Notes: generated from the letters alone by a model not told the origin. A DNA stretch of 42,731 bases from DATELY01 sp035276085 (GCA_035276085.1 DATELY010000051.1:1-42731); one strand, 5' to 3'. Shown: positions 17,347 to 26,587, numbered from the stretch's first letter. Numbers and translations are program-made.

Positions 17347-18348
17347 GTGATCAATCGACAAGTCATCCTCACGTCACGCCCGGTCGGCGTGCCGCAGCCG
17401 TCCCATTTCGAAGTTCGCTCCACATCGGTGCCGGCGCTCGAGGATGGCGAGTTCCTCGTGGAGAACGTGTACCTCTCTGTCGATCCGGCGCAGCGGGGCT
17501 ACGTCAACGAAGAGAACAACTACTCACCGCCGGTGCCGATCGGCGGCGTGATGCGCGCGATGGCTGTCGGGCGTGTCGTCGATTCACGCCACTCCGGTTT
17601 CAAGCGTGGCGAGTATCTGTACGGCTGGTTCGGCTGGCAGGACTACTGCGTGTGTCAACCCGGCGCGTTGCTGCGCCGTGTCGACCCGCAACAAGCACCC
17701 TTGTCGACGGGCGTCGGCCTGCTGGGCATCAATGGCCTCACTGCCCTCCTCGCGCTCGAAGACATCGGTCAACCCAAATCAGGAGAGACGCTGGTCGTCA
17801 CCGCGGGTGCGGGCGCGGTCGGCAGCATCGTCGGTCAGCTTGGCAAGTTGGCAGGCTGCCGCGCCGTCGCTGTCGTCGGCTCCGACGACAAGGGCAAGCA
17901 ATGTGTCGCCGAGTTCGGCTACGACGCCTACGTCAACTACCACAAGCCGCTGGCGGAGGCATTGAAGGAAGCCTGTCCCAGGGGCATCGACATTTTCTTC
18001 GACAACGTCGCCGGTGACGTCGGCGACACGATCCTGCGGCAAATGAACTCCTTCGGTCGTGTCATCAAGTGCGGCACGGTGTCCATCCCGGTGTGGGTGC
18101 CACCGCCGCAAGGGCCGCGTATCGATCGGGAGATTCTCACGCGGCGCTTGCGCGTCGAAGGTTTCATCATTTTCGATCACATTGCGCGTTTCGATGCGGC
18201 TGCAGCCAAGCTGGCCGCGCTGCTCGATCAAGGCAAGTTGCACTACGCAGAAGACGTCGAGAACGACATCGCGCGAGCACCCGCGGCACTGGTGGATGTG
18301 TACGCAGGGCGCAATCGCGGCAAGAAGTTGATCAAGCTGCGCGACTGA
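17347..18348 (+). CDS. NADP-dependent MDR oxidoreductase (PTGR/curcumin-reductase type)
   Basis: This 333-residue medium-chain reductase has no catalytic zinc ligands. It shows LSVDPAQRGYVNEENNY near 43-59, the dinucleotide motif AGAGAVGSIVGQLGKLAGC at 153-171, and FDNVAGDVGDTILRQMN and CGTVS further on. This is the pattern of prostaglandin/leukotriene reductases and bacterial curcumin reductase, which reduce the C=C bond of enones with NADPH. Here it may saturate an unsaturated ketone in the catabolic pathway. The start is a GTG preceded by GGAG at 7 bp. It is likely controlled by the TetR gene upstream. Confidence 0.92.
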   Translation: MINRQVILTSRPVGVPQPSHFEVRSTSVPALEDGEFLVENVYLSVDPAQRGYVNEENNYSPPVPIGGVMRAMAVGRVVDSRHSGFKRGEYLYGWFGWQDYCVCQPGALLRRVDPQQAPLSTGVGLLGINGLTALLALEDIGQPKSGETLVVTAGAGAVGSIVGQLGKLAGCRAVAVVGSDDKGKQCVAEFGYDAYVNYHKPLAEALKEACPRGIDIFFDNVAGDVGDTILRQMNSFGRVIKCGTVSIPVWVPPPQGPRIDREILTRRLRVEGFIIFDHIARFDAAAAKLAALLDQGKLHYAEDVENDIARAPAALVDVYAGRNRGKKLIKLRD

Positions 18349-18409
18349 TCGCCTCCACTACGGGCATGACTTCAACGCCCACGTACATGCCATCAAGTGG
18401 CCTGAGCGG

Positions 18410-19189
18410 TCATCTCCCCAGGGAGACCGTCACGCCTGCGTCGACGAACAGCTCCTCTCCGGTTACGTACGAGGCGGAGTCGCTCGCCAGGAACGCGACC
18501 ACTTCACCGATCTCTCGCGGCTGCGCCATCCGACGCAACGGAATGCCTTCGATCAACCTGCGCACCTCAGGAATATCGACGGCGCGCATCGCTCCACCGC
18601 CGGTCATCATCGGGGTCTCCGTCGGCCCCGGATGCACGGAGTTGACCCGGATGTTGTAGCCCTCGGCCGCACAGTGAAGCGCGGCCACCTTGGTGAGATT
18701 GGCGACGCCGGCCTTCGATGGACTGTATGCCGTCGTCATGGGCACGACAGCGCGCGTCGAGTTGGAGGCGATGTTCACGATCGCACCGCCACCGGTGCTC
18801 TTCATGCGCTTGATTGCCGACTGCATGCCCAGGAAGGTCCCGACGAGATTCACTTCGAGGACAGCGCGGAACTGCTCGACCGTGCACTGCTCGATCGTCG
18901 CCGGACTGGTGATGCCGGCGTTGTTCACCAGGATGTCGATGCGACCGAAGGCCTGCTGGGTGGCGTCCATGACCGCCTCCCAGTGCTTTCCATTGGTTAC
19001 GTCGTGGGTCATCGCCGCAGTCGTGAAGCCCTGCCCTTGCAGCGCTTTCGCTGTCTCACGCACTTCGGCCTCCAGTACGTCGGTCAGCATCACCGACGCG
19101 CCTTCGCGCGCCAATGCTTCCGCACACGCCGCCCCAATGCCGCGTGCCGCGCCCGTCACGATTGCCGCCTTGCCCTTGAGCTTGCTCAT
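18410..19189 (-). CDS. Classical SDR oxidoreductase
   Basis: This 259-residue enzyme has all classical SDR motifs: TGAARGIG at 12-19, NNAG at 89-92, Ser142 and YSPSK with Tyr155 and Lys159. The ending (REIGEVVAFLASDSASYVTGEELFVDAG) is typical of hydroxysteroid, cyclohexanol and 3-oxoacyl dehydrogenases, which cannot be told apart by reading. Asp37 after the second strand suggests a preference for NAD. It ends the leftward series TetR - CoA transferase - acyl-CoA dehydrogenase - SDR, so oxidation of a hydroxyacyl intermediate is a reasonable guess. It is convergent with the enone reductase across 61 bp. Confidence 0.92.
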   Translation of the reverse strand: MSKLKGKAAIVTGAARGIGAACAEALAREGASVMLTDVLEAEVRETAKALQGQGFTTAAMTHDVTNGKHWEAVMDATQQAFGRIDILVNNAGITSPATIEQCTVEQFRAVLEVNLVGTFLGMQSAIKRMKSTGGGAIVNIASNSTRAVVPMTTAYSPSKAGVANLTKVAALHCAAEGYNIRVNSVHPGPTETPMMTGGGAMRAVDIPEVRRLIEGIPLRRMAQPREIGEVVAFLASDSASYVTGEELFVDAGVTVSLGR

Positions 19190-19257
19190 TGTCGAAATCC
19201 CCCGCTACGTTTTTGCGAATGAATGCCGGTGTGTACGAAGTCCGCGATTGCCACCGT

Positions 19258-20466
19258 TCAGCGCAGAGACTTTGCGATCATGACCTTCTGCAGCTCGGAG
19301 GTGCCGCCGTAGATGGGCTCGACGCGTGCATACGTATACAACCGCGAGATTGCGCTTTCACTCATGTAGCCGAAGCCGCCGTGCAACTGCAGGCAGTTGT
19401 CGATGAGGCGGTATTCCATCTCCGTGAGCCACAACTTTGCCGTCGTGGCCGTGATCGGATCGAGCCGACCCGCCACCATCGAGCTCAGCACGCTATCGAA
19501 GAAGTGCCGGCCGACGGTGAGATCGGTCTTCATTTCCGCCAGCTTGAATTGCGTGTTCTGAAAGTCGAACACGCTCTGGCCGAACACCTTGCGGTCTTTC
19601 ACATAGTCGAGCGTGAGCTGGAAAGCGAGCTCCGCCGTCGTAAGCGCACGCGCGGCGATGATCGTGCGGTCCGCGATGAAGGTGCTCTTCAGCACCGAGC
19701 GCAAGGCCTGACCTTCGCGTCCCAGAATGTTCTCCTTCGGTACGCGCACGTCTTCGAGGAACCACTCACCGATGCTGGAGGCGCGCATACCGATCGTGTC
19801 CATGCGGCGCATGGTCACACCCGGCATGTTGCGATCGACGAGGAACATCGTCATGCCGCCCTTGCCCTGCTTGATGTCATCGTCCGTCTTGGCCACGACG
19901 TACAGCAGATCCGCTTTGTCGCCGCTGCTCGAATAACACTTGTTGCCGCTGATGAGGTAATCGTCGCCCTGCGTGCGAGCGCGCGTTTGAATGCTGTGCA
20001 CGTCGCTGCCGCTGCCGGGCTCGGTGAGGCCCAATGCCTGGACTACGTCGCCGGAGAGAATGCCAGGAGCCCATTGCTGCTTCTGCTCGTGCGTGCCGTG
20101 CTCGACCAGCACGTTCGTCATCACGTCCGTGTTGATGGCCGCGCCCACGCTCGCGCCGCCGACGAAACGACCCATTTCCTCATTGAGGATCAGGTTGTAG
20201 AGAAAGTCGCCGCCGGGACCGCCGTACTCCGGCGGGAACGCCATGCCGACCAAGCCGACTTCCGCCGCCTTCTTCCAAAACGACTTGGGCGTGCCTTTGC
20301 CCTCTTTTTCCCACTGCAGGTAGTACGGTTCCATCTCACGTTCGTAGAAGCGATGAACCGTCTCGCGGAACAGCTCATGCTCCTCCGTGAACACTGAATG
20401 GGTGGCGTTCGGTGCGGATGCTCGAGGGGCTACTTGGGCCATCGCAGTAGATTCCGTGAGAAGCAT
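19258..20466 (-). CDS. Acyl-CoA dehydrogenase
   Basis: This 402-residue flavoenzyme spans the full ACAD fold: a helical N-terminus (FTEEHELFRETVHRFYEREM), the FAD loop ALGLTEPGSGSDVHSI, then ISGNKCYSSSGDKADLLYVV, and the C-terminal LQLHGGFGYMSESAISRLY and IYGGTSELQKVMIAKSL. The C-terminal position that carries the catalytic Glu in medium-chain enzymes (YEGT) is Gly here, so the base would have to sit in the helix used by the isovaleryl/long-chain group. It introduces the 2,3-double bond into an acyl-CoA. ATG at 20466 or 20442 could start it. The upstream gap holds GTATACGGTACG at 20521-20532. Confidence 0.93.
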   Translation of the reverse strand: MLLTESTAMAQVAPRASAPNATHSVFTEEHELFRETVHRFYEREMEPYYLQWEKEGKGTPKSFWKKAAEVGLVGMAFPPEYGGPGGDFLYNLILNEEMGRFVGGASVGAAINTDVMTNVLVEHGTHEQKQQWAPGILSGDVVQALGLTEPGSGSDVHSIQTRARTQGDDYLISGNKCYSSSGDKADLLYVVAKTDDDIKQGKGGMTMFLVDRNMPGVTMRRMDTIGMRASSIGEWFLEDVRVPKENILGREGQALRSVLKSTFIADRTIIAARALTTAELAFQLTLDYVKDRKVFGQSVFDFQNTQFKLAEMKTDLTVGRHFFDSVLSSMVAGRLDPITATTAKLWLTEMEYRLIDNCLQLHGGFGYMSESAISRLYTYARVEPIYGGTSELQKVMIAKSLR

Positions 20467-20520
20467 CGGGGAGAGGTGCGGCTCGAGCGCAGGTCAGCGT
20501 CCCAGTCACTTAGTGAGCCA

Positions 20521-20532
20521 GTATACGGTACG
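20521..20532. promoter_or_regulatory. TACGGTAC-type site upstream of acyl-CoA dehydrogenase
   Basis: GTATACGGTACG lies 55 bp upstream of the acyl-CoA dehydrogenase start at 20466. Its reverse complement contains TACCGTA, shared with the palindrome at 41126-41141 and with the motif at 28921-28943. It could be an operator or part of a promoter. This is pattern similarity only. Confidence 0.3.
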
Positions 20533-20619
20533 TCCACCTATCGGACCACGGTGACGCGAGTGCACGCACTGCGATGCAAGGACGGACTCGATCGGCGCGC
20601 CCCTCGCGCGTGCACCACG

Positions 20620-22851
20620 CTACGAAACAATCTTCCGTTCGTAGAAGGAATCGATTTCGGCTGGCGAGTAACCCAGCCCGCTCAACACGGCGCGCGTGTG
20701 CTCGCCCGGCAACGCCGAGTGCCCCTGCGCCGAATTCGGTGCCGCAGAGAATCGGAACAGCGGACCGACCTGCTTCACTTCGCCGAATTGCGGATGCACC
20801 GAGCGATAGACGGTGCCCTGGGCTATGAGCTGTGGATCGTTGAGCGTTTCGTGCTCGACATCGTGTCGGCAAGGTTCGGCCCAAACGCCCGCCTGCTCGA
20901 GCGCAGCAGTCAGTTCGGCAACCGTGCGGGTCTTCACTGCACCTGCAATTGCACGTGACTCATTGTCGCCCCATTGTGCACGGGGCTGTTTGACGATCCC
21001 CGAGAGCCCCAGCACTTCGACGAGACGCCGCGCAGCGCTTGCGCTGCGAGCTGCAATCGCAAACCACCCATCCGCCGCTCGATACATCTGCTCAGCGGGG
21101 TGATAACCGGTTTGCTCGCGATTCAGCAACGGTGCGCCGGCGAACGTGCCATCAGGACGTTGGATCAATTCAGAGAGCAGGTAGATGGCGGTATTCATCA
21201 GCCCGGCACCCAATTCCGCACCTTCACCCGTGCGCTGACGTCGGTATAGATGCCGCAGCGTTGCTATGGCTCCCAGCAGCCCGCCGGCATAGTCCACCAT
21301 CGAAGTGCGATTCCACAGCGGCGGATTGTCGACACCGCCTGCGCGGTAGTCGTGACCACACAGCGCCTGGAAGCACATATCGAAACCCGCACCTGCCGCA
21401 CGCGGACCACTCGTGCCGTAGGCCGCACTCTCCAAAATGATGAGCGAGGGATTCATCGCATGCAGGGTCTTCGCATCGATGCCGAGACGCGTAGACACGC
21501 CAGGACGGAAGTTGCTGGTGATCACATCCGAGCTCGCACACAACCGCTGCGCGATCTCACGCCCTGCGGGCGTCTTCATGTCGAGCTTGATCGCCCGCTT
21601 GCCGCGATTCACCGACCCGTAAGAACGGAAGATGCCGCGATTCGGATCACCCGTCATCGCTTCGACCTTGATGACATCCGCACCGAGATCGGCCAGGAGG
21701 ATCGACGTATAAGGCCCGGCGACGAACGCGCCGAAATCCACTACCCGGAGACCGCTCAACGGCCCCTTTCCAGGTATCTCGGATGAATTGCTGCGAGGCG
21801 CCTTCGAGGCACGTGCCTCGATCGGGTGGCCGACATGCCGCGTTCCGTCGGGATCGCGTGCAATGACTTTGTTATGGATCGTTTGCGGATCGTCCCACAC
21901 GCGGCCCGGTGGCAGAACCGGCTCGGCGGGCAAACCCACAGCCCAGATGGCTGCCAACAGTTCCTTGCTTTGCCGCGGTTCGACGTGTGCCTGAAGCAAG
22001 TCGACGTCGCCGAAGAAATTGCGCGCATCGGCCGTGGGCTTCGGCATGCCGCTGTCGTTCTCCTTGACCGTCGGATCATCGATACCGAGAATTTTATAAA
22101 GCTGATACTTCGATCCGGCCGACCCCAGGAGAACCTGAACGTACATGCCATCCGCACACTTGAAGATGAGCGGCGTGGGACTCTTCGGCATGACGAACGA
22201 AAACGCGGGCGTGGGCTTCTCGCCCTCGGACCACAACAGCATCGTCCAGGCGAGCGCGCCTTCGTACAGAGAGGTCGAAGCGACTTGTCCACGACCGGTT
22301 CGCTCACGCTGAATGAGCGCGCCCAAGAGACCGCACAATCCATGCAGTGCCGCACCATAGTTCGACGGCTCGAAGCTCATGAGCAGCGGGCGATCAGCAT
22401 AGTGCTCGTATGACAATCCAGAACGAGCCTGCACCAACAGGTCGGTCGCGGGGCGTCCTGCATGCTTCGATGCAGTGGGATAACCCTGGATGTCCAACAC
22501 GACCAGACGCGGATGTTGTGCTTGCAATGCCTGAGCGTCGCGACGCCAATCGACGCCTGGATAGTCCTCGCCGCCGACGATGCAGACATCGGCCTTCGCG
22601 AGAAGCTCGTTCAACCGTTGCGGCGACTGCGCTGCCTCTGTATCGATCCTTGCGCCTTTGTGCCAGACGCGATACGCGGGATACACGTCATAAAATGGAT
22701 CGCCGTCGGGCAGTTCTACGCGAGTGATCTGCGCGCCGGACTCGGCGAGAAACTTTGCCGCAAGCCCCGCCGCCATGCCGAGACCCAGATCCACCACGTG
22801 GAGGTCTCGCAACCAATCGCTTGCATCTGGCATTGCTGTGCAGTGGGGCAA
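20620..22851 (-). CDS. Double-domain CaiB/BaiF CoA transferase
   Basis: This 743-residue protein contains two family-III CoA-transferase domains in one chain, residues about 12-355 and 370-735. Each has an Asp at the place of the catalytic aspartate: Asp137 in ATDLLVQARSG and about Asp491 in GAGFDMCFQAL. Domain 2 has the canonical SVNRGKRAIKLDMKTPAGRE; domain 1 has the weaker YRVWHKGARIDTEA. Family members transfer CoA between carboxylates, usually as intertwined dimers, so the fusion may act as an internal pseudo-dimer. It probably activates the pathway's acid by taking CoA from a later thioester. It lies between the TetR and acyl-CoA dehydrogenase genes on one strand. ATG at 22851 or 22833 may be used. 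Confidence 0.92.
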   Translation of the reverse strand: MPHCTAMPDASDWLRDLHVVDLGLGMAAGLAAKFLAESGAQITRVELPDGDPFYDVYPAYRVWHKGARIDTEAAQSPQRLNELLAKADVCIVGGEDYPGVDWRRDAQALQAQHPRLVVLDIQGYPTASKHAGRPATDLLVQARSGLSYEHYADRPLLMSFEPSNYGAALHGLCGLLGALIQRERTGRGQVASTSLYEGALAWTMLLWSEGEKPTPAFSFVMPKSPTPLIFKCADGMYVQVLLGSAGSKYQLYKILGIDDPTVKENDSGMPKPTADARNFFGDVDLLQAHVEPRQSKELLAAIWAVGLPAEPVLPPGRVWDDPQTIHNKVIARDPDGTRHVGHPIEARASKAPRSNSSEIPGKGPLSGLRVVDFGAFVAGPYTSILLADLGADVIKVEAMTGDPNRGIFRSYGSVNRGKRAIKLDMKTPAGREIAQRLCASSDVITSNFRPGVSTRLGIDAKTLHAMNPSLIILESAAYGTSGPRAAGAGFDMCFQALCGHDYRAGGVDNPPLWNRTSMVDYAGGLLGAIATLRHLYRRQRTGEGAELGAGLMNTAIYLLSELIQRPDGTFAGAPLLNREQTGYHPAEQMYRAADGWFAIAARSASAARRLVEVLGLSGIVKQPRAQWGDNESRAIAGAVKTRTVAELTAALEQAGVWAEPCRHDVEHETLNDPQLIAQGTVYRSVHPQFGEVKQVGPLFRFSAAPNSAQGHSALPGEHTRAVLSGLGYSPAEIDSFYERKIVS

Positions 22852-22974
22852 TCGTGTGGTGGCCGATGGTATTCTTTCTCACAATCGATTTGCAAACCAC
22901 GCAGTCCCTGGCGGCAGCGCACGTAAAAACGCTGAAAATCCAGCACCGAACGCGCTCGATGAGAGTTGGATTGA

Positions 22975-23697
22975 CTACTTGAGTTGCTTCGAAATCCGGC
23001 CCCAGTTCACTTCGGGCATCAGACTCGTCAGCGCGAACTCCGCCATCGGCACGGCCGAGCGTGAGATGCCGGACTTCCAAGGCAGCGATTCCTCGAAGGG
23101 CCGCAACGTCACGAGACCATGAACGAGTGCATAGATCGCCAGCGTCGTCGCAGTTGGATTGCGGTCCGGCGAGATCTGCTGAATCACTTCGCGCACTCGC
23201 TTGTACTGCTCGGGCGCCGTGGCCTGAGCCAGGTATGTCACCACGTCTGCGCTGGCATCCAGCCAGTGGCGTGCAACCAGCTTGAACAGCGGCCCAGGCT
23301 CGGACAGCACTTGGCAGAGCTCCGTGGTGAAAGAGAACAGATGCTGTTCGGGTGTCTCGCCCTGAGCGACGGCGGCTTCCAGCCGCGAGGAAGACCTGCT
23401 GAGCTGCTGCAGGTGGACTTGCAGATACAGGCCGCGTTTGTCGCCGAAATAGTGATACAGGCTCGAGAGCGTCACGCCGGACTGTTCCGCGATGTCACGG
23501 ATGCTCACATCCGCATAGCCCCTGGCGGCGAACAATTCGGCCGCCACCGAAAGCATCCGCTCATTGACAGCAATCTCGTCCACGGATGTTTTAGCCGGTC
23601 GACCGGGTTTGCGTCGGCGACGACGAGCGGCCGCGTTTGGCAAGGAACGTTTGCCCACGTCCTGGCGAGGCTTCGTACTCAAGACACTGTGGTCCAC
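22975..23697 (-). CDS. TetR-family transcriptional regulator
   Basis: The protein has 240 residues. An Arg/Lys-rich N-terminal arm (AARRRRRKPGRPAKTSVDE) precedes the TetR_N domain at about residues 43-92, with YADVSIRDIAEQSGVTLSSLYHYFGDKRGLYL. The C-terminal part (GPLFKLVARHWLDASADVV) belongs to the ligand-binding class often seen with fatty-acid or terpenoid-acid genes. The start is a GTG at 23697; a later start is possible because the arm is not conserved. It lies upstream of the CoA transferase on the same strand and faces the ferredoxin-reductase gene across two pseudogene remnants. Confidence 0.9.
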   Translation of the reverse strand: MDHSVLSTKPRQDVGKRSLPNAAARRRRRKPGRPAKTSVDEIAVNERMLSVAAELFAARGYADVSIRDIAEQSGVTLSSLYHYFGDKRGLYLQVHLQQLSRSSSRLEAAVAQGETPEQHLFSFTTELCQVLSEPGPLFKLVARHWLDASADVVTYLAQATAPEQYKRVREVIQQISPDRNPTATTLAIYALVHGLVTLRPFEESLPWKSGISRSAVPMAEFALTSLMPEVNWGRISKQLK

Positions 23698-23773
23698 TGA
23701 TCCAGCGACTGTTCGGGCTGCATCTTACCGAACGAACAGGGATCCGGCTGCAGAGTTGCCGCCCCGCCAGAGT

Positions 23774-23860
23774 TCAGCGATGCCGCCACATCGGCTTGCG
23801 CTTGGCCATGAACGCTTCGACGCCTTCCCGATAGTCCTCGAGCGCTGCGGCAAACCAAAG
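23774..23860 (-). pseudogene. Enoyl-CoA hydratase C-terminal remnant (leftward)
   Basis: The last 28 codons and stop of a crotonase survive: AALEDYREGVEAFMAKRKP followed by MWRHR. This matches the end of the intact hydratase at 41938-42705 (SEDYREGLQAFVEKRAP), while at least 220 upstream residues are absent. It lies between the TetR start and a second remnant on the other strand, and it has no start of its own. Confidence 0.7.
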
Positions 23861-23906
23861 GCGGCAAGACAGTGACAGGACCGATGGTATATCGTACGAA
23901 AAGAAC
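23861..23906. promoter_or_regulatory. Spacer with ATCGTACG between two hydratase remnants
   Basis: A 46-bp spacer separates the two oppositely oriented remnants and contains TATATCGTACGAAAAG at 23889-23904. The ATCGTACG core recurs at 26670, 28926 and 31096, all in gaps of this cluster. It may be what remains of a divergent control region. This is inference. Confidence 0.3.
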
Positions 23907-24095
23907 ATCGTTGCTGGCTCCCCCGTGGCGATTCGCGAAATGAAATCGCTCGTGCGGCGCTCGCATGAGCGCGCGGTCGAAGCACAATATGCGGCCGCAG
24001 CGGAATCGCTGGCGACCTGTGCAGCGACCGAAGACTTCATCGAGGCCATCGAGGCTTTCGCGGAGAAGCGTCCCGCCACGTTCCAAGGTCGTTGA
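23907..24095 (+). pseudogene. Enoyl-CoA hydratase C-terminal remnant (rightward)
   Basis: Sixty-two codons and a stop match the last quarter of a crotonase: IVAGSPVAIREMKSLVRRS at the start, then TEDFIEAIEAFAEKRPATF at the end. The N-terminal three quarters, including both oxyanion loops, are missing. It ends 29 bp before the ferredoxin-reductase start. Its sequence differs from the leftward remnant, so these are two separate ancestral genes rather than two halves of one. Confidence 0.75.
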
Positions 24096-24124
24096 GCGGT
24101 TCGCGAGGCCATCCAGAGGTAGGC

Positions 24125-25387
24125 ATGATTCAAGAAACCATCGTCATCGTCGGCGCCGGATTGGCTGGCGTGAGCGCAGCAGGCGCTCTGCGCGAGCACG
24201 GCTTTGCCGGACGCATCGTACTCATCGGCGATGAGCGCGCGCGTCCCTACGATCGCCCGCCGCTCTCCAAGAGCGTGCTGGTGCATGACTCCTTCGAGAG
24301 CCTGGTCGCAGCGCACTTGCCGGAAGACATCGCGTTGCGCTCGCCTGAGCAAATCGCGCTGCGTCCGCATCACTGGTACGAAGAGAAGAACATCGAGCTG
24401 GCGGTGGGTACAGAAGTCACGCGCATCGATACGAAGGGGCATACGGTGGAGCTCGCCGGTGGCGAGTCGATTCGCTACGACCGCCTGATGTTGGCGCCCG
24501 GCGCGCGCGTGCGCCGCATTCCCGCAGTCGAAGCCGGTCCGGTAAACCATCTCTATCTGCGTACGCTGACGGATGCATTGCGTCTGCGTAAGCAATTGGT
24601 ACCGGGTCGCAACGTCGTACTGCTGGGTGGCGGTGTGATCGGCATGGAAGTCGCCGCGAGCGCGGTCTTGCGCGATTGCAACGTCACGGTGGTCGAGTTG
24701 GCACCGCGCATCATGGCGCGCGCATTGTGTCCCGCTGTCTCCGAACACGTAGCTGCCTATCATCGTTCAAAAGGCGTCGAGCTCAAGCTCGGCACCTCCG
24801 CCACCGGCCAAAGCACGAACGGCCCGCCCGGATTGGCGTTGTCCGATGGCACGGTGCTGCCCGCCGATCTCATCGTGATCGGTGTCGGAGTCGTGCCCAA
24901 CGTCGAGCTCGCCGCCCGCGCGGGCATCCACTGCGATGACGGCATCGTGGTCGATCGATTCGGTGCAACGAGCGCGCCGGACGTATTTGCTGCCGGCGAT
25001 GCCGTGAAGTATCCCGACGAGTTTTTCGGCCGCACGATTCGCAGCGAGAACTGGATGCATGCGCAGAATCAGGCGCTGGCGGTAGCAAAGAACATGGTGG
25101 GCACGAAGGAGCCGTACCGGCAGGTGCCGCACATGTGGTCGGACCAGTACGACTTGAAGATTCAGGTCACCGGCGTATGCGACACGGCGCAGAACGTGCT
25201 GCGGGGCGATCAACAAAAGAACAAGTTCCTGCTGTTCCACATGGCTGAGGGCCGCGTGGTCGGCGCTACGGGCATCAACGAAGCGCGCGACATCAAGTAC
25301 GCGCAGCGCTTGATCGAAGCTCGCGTTGCCGTGGAACCCGAGAAGCTCGCCGATCCCGCGTTCAATCTGAAGAAGGCAGCTGCCTGA
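24125..25387 (+). CDS. FAD-dependent ferredoxin/rubredoxin reductase
   Basis: This 420-residue flavoprotein has GAGLAG at 10-15 for FAD, GDERARPYDRPPLSK at 35-49 (the RPPLSK signature of oxygenase-coupled reductases), GGGVIGME at 168-175 for NAD(P)H and APDVFAAGD at 284-292. It moves electrons from NAD(P)H to a small iron-sulfur protein that serves a Rieske oxygenase or P450. The Rieske ferredoxin at 33758-34090 is a candidate partner; no terminal oxygenase is in the window. I chose the ATG at 24125, preceded by AGAGG. The CaiB gene follows after 15 bp, so the two form an operon. Confidence 0.9.
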   Translation: MIQETIVIVGAGLAGVSAAGALREHGFAGRIVLIGDERARPYDRPPLSKSVLVHDSFESLVAAHLPEDIALRSPEQIALRPHHWYEEKNIELAVGTEVTRIDTKGHTVELAGGESIRYDRLMLAPGARVRRIPAVEAGPVNHLYLRTLTDALRLRKQLVPGRNVVLLGGGVIGMEVAASAVLRDCNVTVVELAPRIMARALCPAVSEHVAAYHRSKGVELKLGTSATGQSTNGPPGLALSDGTVLPADLIVIGVGVVPNVELAARAGIHCDDGIVVDRFGATSAPDVFAAGDAVKYPDEFFGRTIRSENWMHAQNQALAVAKNMVGTKEPYRQVPHMWSDQYDLKIQVTGVCDTAQNVLRGDQQKNKFLLFHMAEGRVVGATGINEARDIKYAQRLIEARVAVEPEKLADPAFNLKKAAA

Positions 25388-25402
25388 GCGACGAGGTATT
25401 GC

Positions 25403-26587
25403 GTGTTCGACGTGTTGAAGGACATTCGTGTCCTGGACTTCGGCAAGTTTGTCGCCGCGCCCTTCGCCACCTGGCTGCTCTCCAACATGGGCGCGGAAGT
25501 CATCAAGATCGAGCCGGTCGGCGGCTCGCCGGACCGCGCTCCCTTCCGCCTGAGCGATACGCTCGATGGTGCCGGTTTCCTGCAGCTGCACGCGAATAAG
25601 ATGAGCGTCTGCCTCGATACCGACAAGCCGGAAGGTCGTGAAGTGTTGAACACGCTGCTTGGCTCGACGGATGTCATCGTGCTGGGCGCACCGGATGCGA
25701 CGTTGCAGCGGCAGAATCTCGACTACGACACATTGTCGAAAGCGAATCCGCGACTCATCTATCTGAACATCTCGGCGTACACGAGCGTTGGACCGCAGGC
25801 GGCTGAGGTGGGATTCGACGGCGTTGGACAAGCGATGGGCGGCGCTGCCTATATGTCCGGCTTCGGCGATACGCCCACGCGTTCGTTCTGCTCCTTCGTC
25901 GATGTATCGACCGGTATCTACGCTGCGTTCGCAATTGCCCTCGCACTGCTGGAACGAAATCGCACCGGGAAGGGACACAAACTGGAAACCGCCTTGATGA
26001 TGAGTGGCTACGCCGCGATGAGCTGGTTGCTCGTCGAGCAGGCAGTGACCAAACGGAACCGCGTCCGAACCGGCAATCGGGCACAGTCTTCCGGACCGAG
26101 CGATGTGTTCCAGACGCGCGATGGCTGGCTCGTCGTGCAAGTCGTGGGCGACAGCATGTTTCGCCGCGTCGCCGGGTTGATCGGTCATCCCGAGTGGAAG
26201 GACGACCCGCGTTTCGTGTCCGACAACGAGCGCGCAGAAAATGGCGCAATCCTGAGCGAAGCAGTCGGCCAGTGGTGTCGCAACCTGACCACCGATGAAG
26301 CAATCGAGAAGTTGCGTGAGGAGCGCGTCACGGGTGTGCGCATCAACTCGCTGCAGGAAGCGCTGGAAGAACCTCAGGTTGCTGCGCTGAAAATGGTTCA
26401 GCAGCTCCAGCATCCCGGCTCGAATCAGCTGCTGCCGCTGTTCAAAGCGCCCGTCATGGTGGATGGCCAGTTGGCGGAGCTGCGCAGCCGGCCGCCACTC
26501 CTCGGCGAGCACACGGACTTCGTGTTACGACGCGCAGGTTATGCGCAGCAGAACATCGATGCTCTGCGAAAGGCCGGGATCGTTTGA
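25403..26587 (+). CDS. CaiB/BaiF family-III CoA transferase
   Basis: This 394-residue single-domain enzyme shows VLDFGKFVAAPFATWLLSN near residue 10, GAEVIKIEPVGG at 30-41, a variant HANKMSVCLDTDKPEG and the catalytic Asp139 in EVGFDGVGQAMGG. The GDTPTRSFCSFVDVSTGIYA segment and the Arg-rich RNRTGKGHKLETAL follow as in the family. It should swap CoA between thioesters and a free acid of the pathway. The start is GTG with GAGG upstream; spacing to the reductase gene is 15 bp. It is not a close copy of either half of the double transferase at 20620. Confidence 0.92.
   Translation: MFDVLKDIRVLDFGKFVAAPFATWLLSNMGAEVIKIEPVGGSPDRAPFRLSDTLDGAGFLQLHANKMSVCLDTDKPEGREVLNTLLGSTDVIVLGAPDATLQRQNLDYDTLSKANPRLIYLNISAYTSVGPQAAEVGFDGVGQAMGGAAYMSGFGDTPTRSFCSFVDVSTGIYAAFAIALALLERNRTGKGHKLETALMMSGYAAMSWLLVEQAVTKRNRVRTGNRAQSSGPSDVFQTRDGWLVVQVVGDSMFRRVAGLIGHPEWKDDPRFVSDNERAENGAILSEAVGQWCRNLTTDEAIEKLREERVTGVRINSLQEALEEPQVAALKMVQQLQHPGSNQLLPLFKAPVMVDGQLAELRSRPPLLGEHTDFVLRRAGYAQQNIDALRKAGIV

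Noticed and set aside
19189..20397. A 402-codon plus-strand frame
   Set aside because: It mirrors the acyl-CoA dehydrogenase on the minus strand and has no domain of its own.
24767..26512. A 581-codon minus-strand frame
   Set aside because: It is antisense to the ferredoxin reductase and CaiB genes, both complete with motifs.
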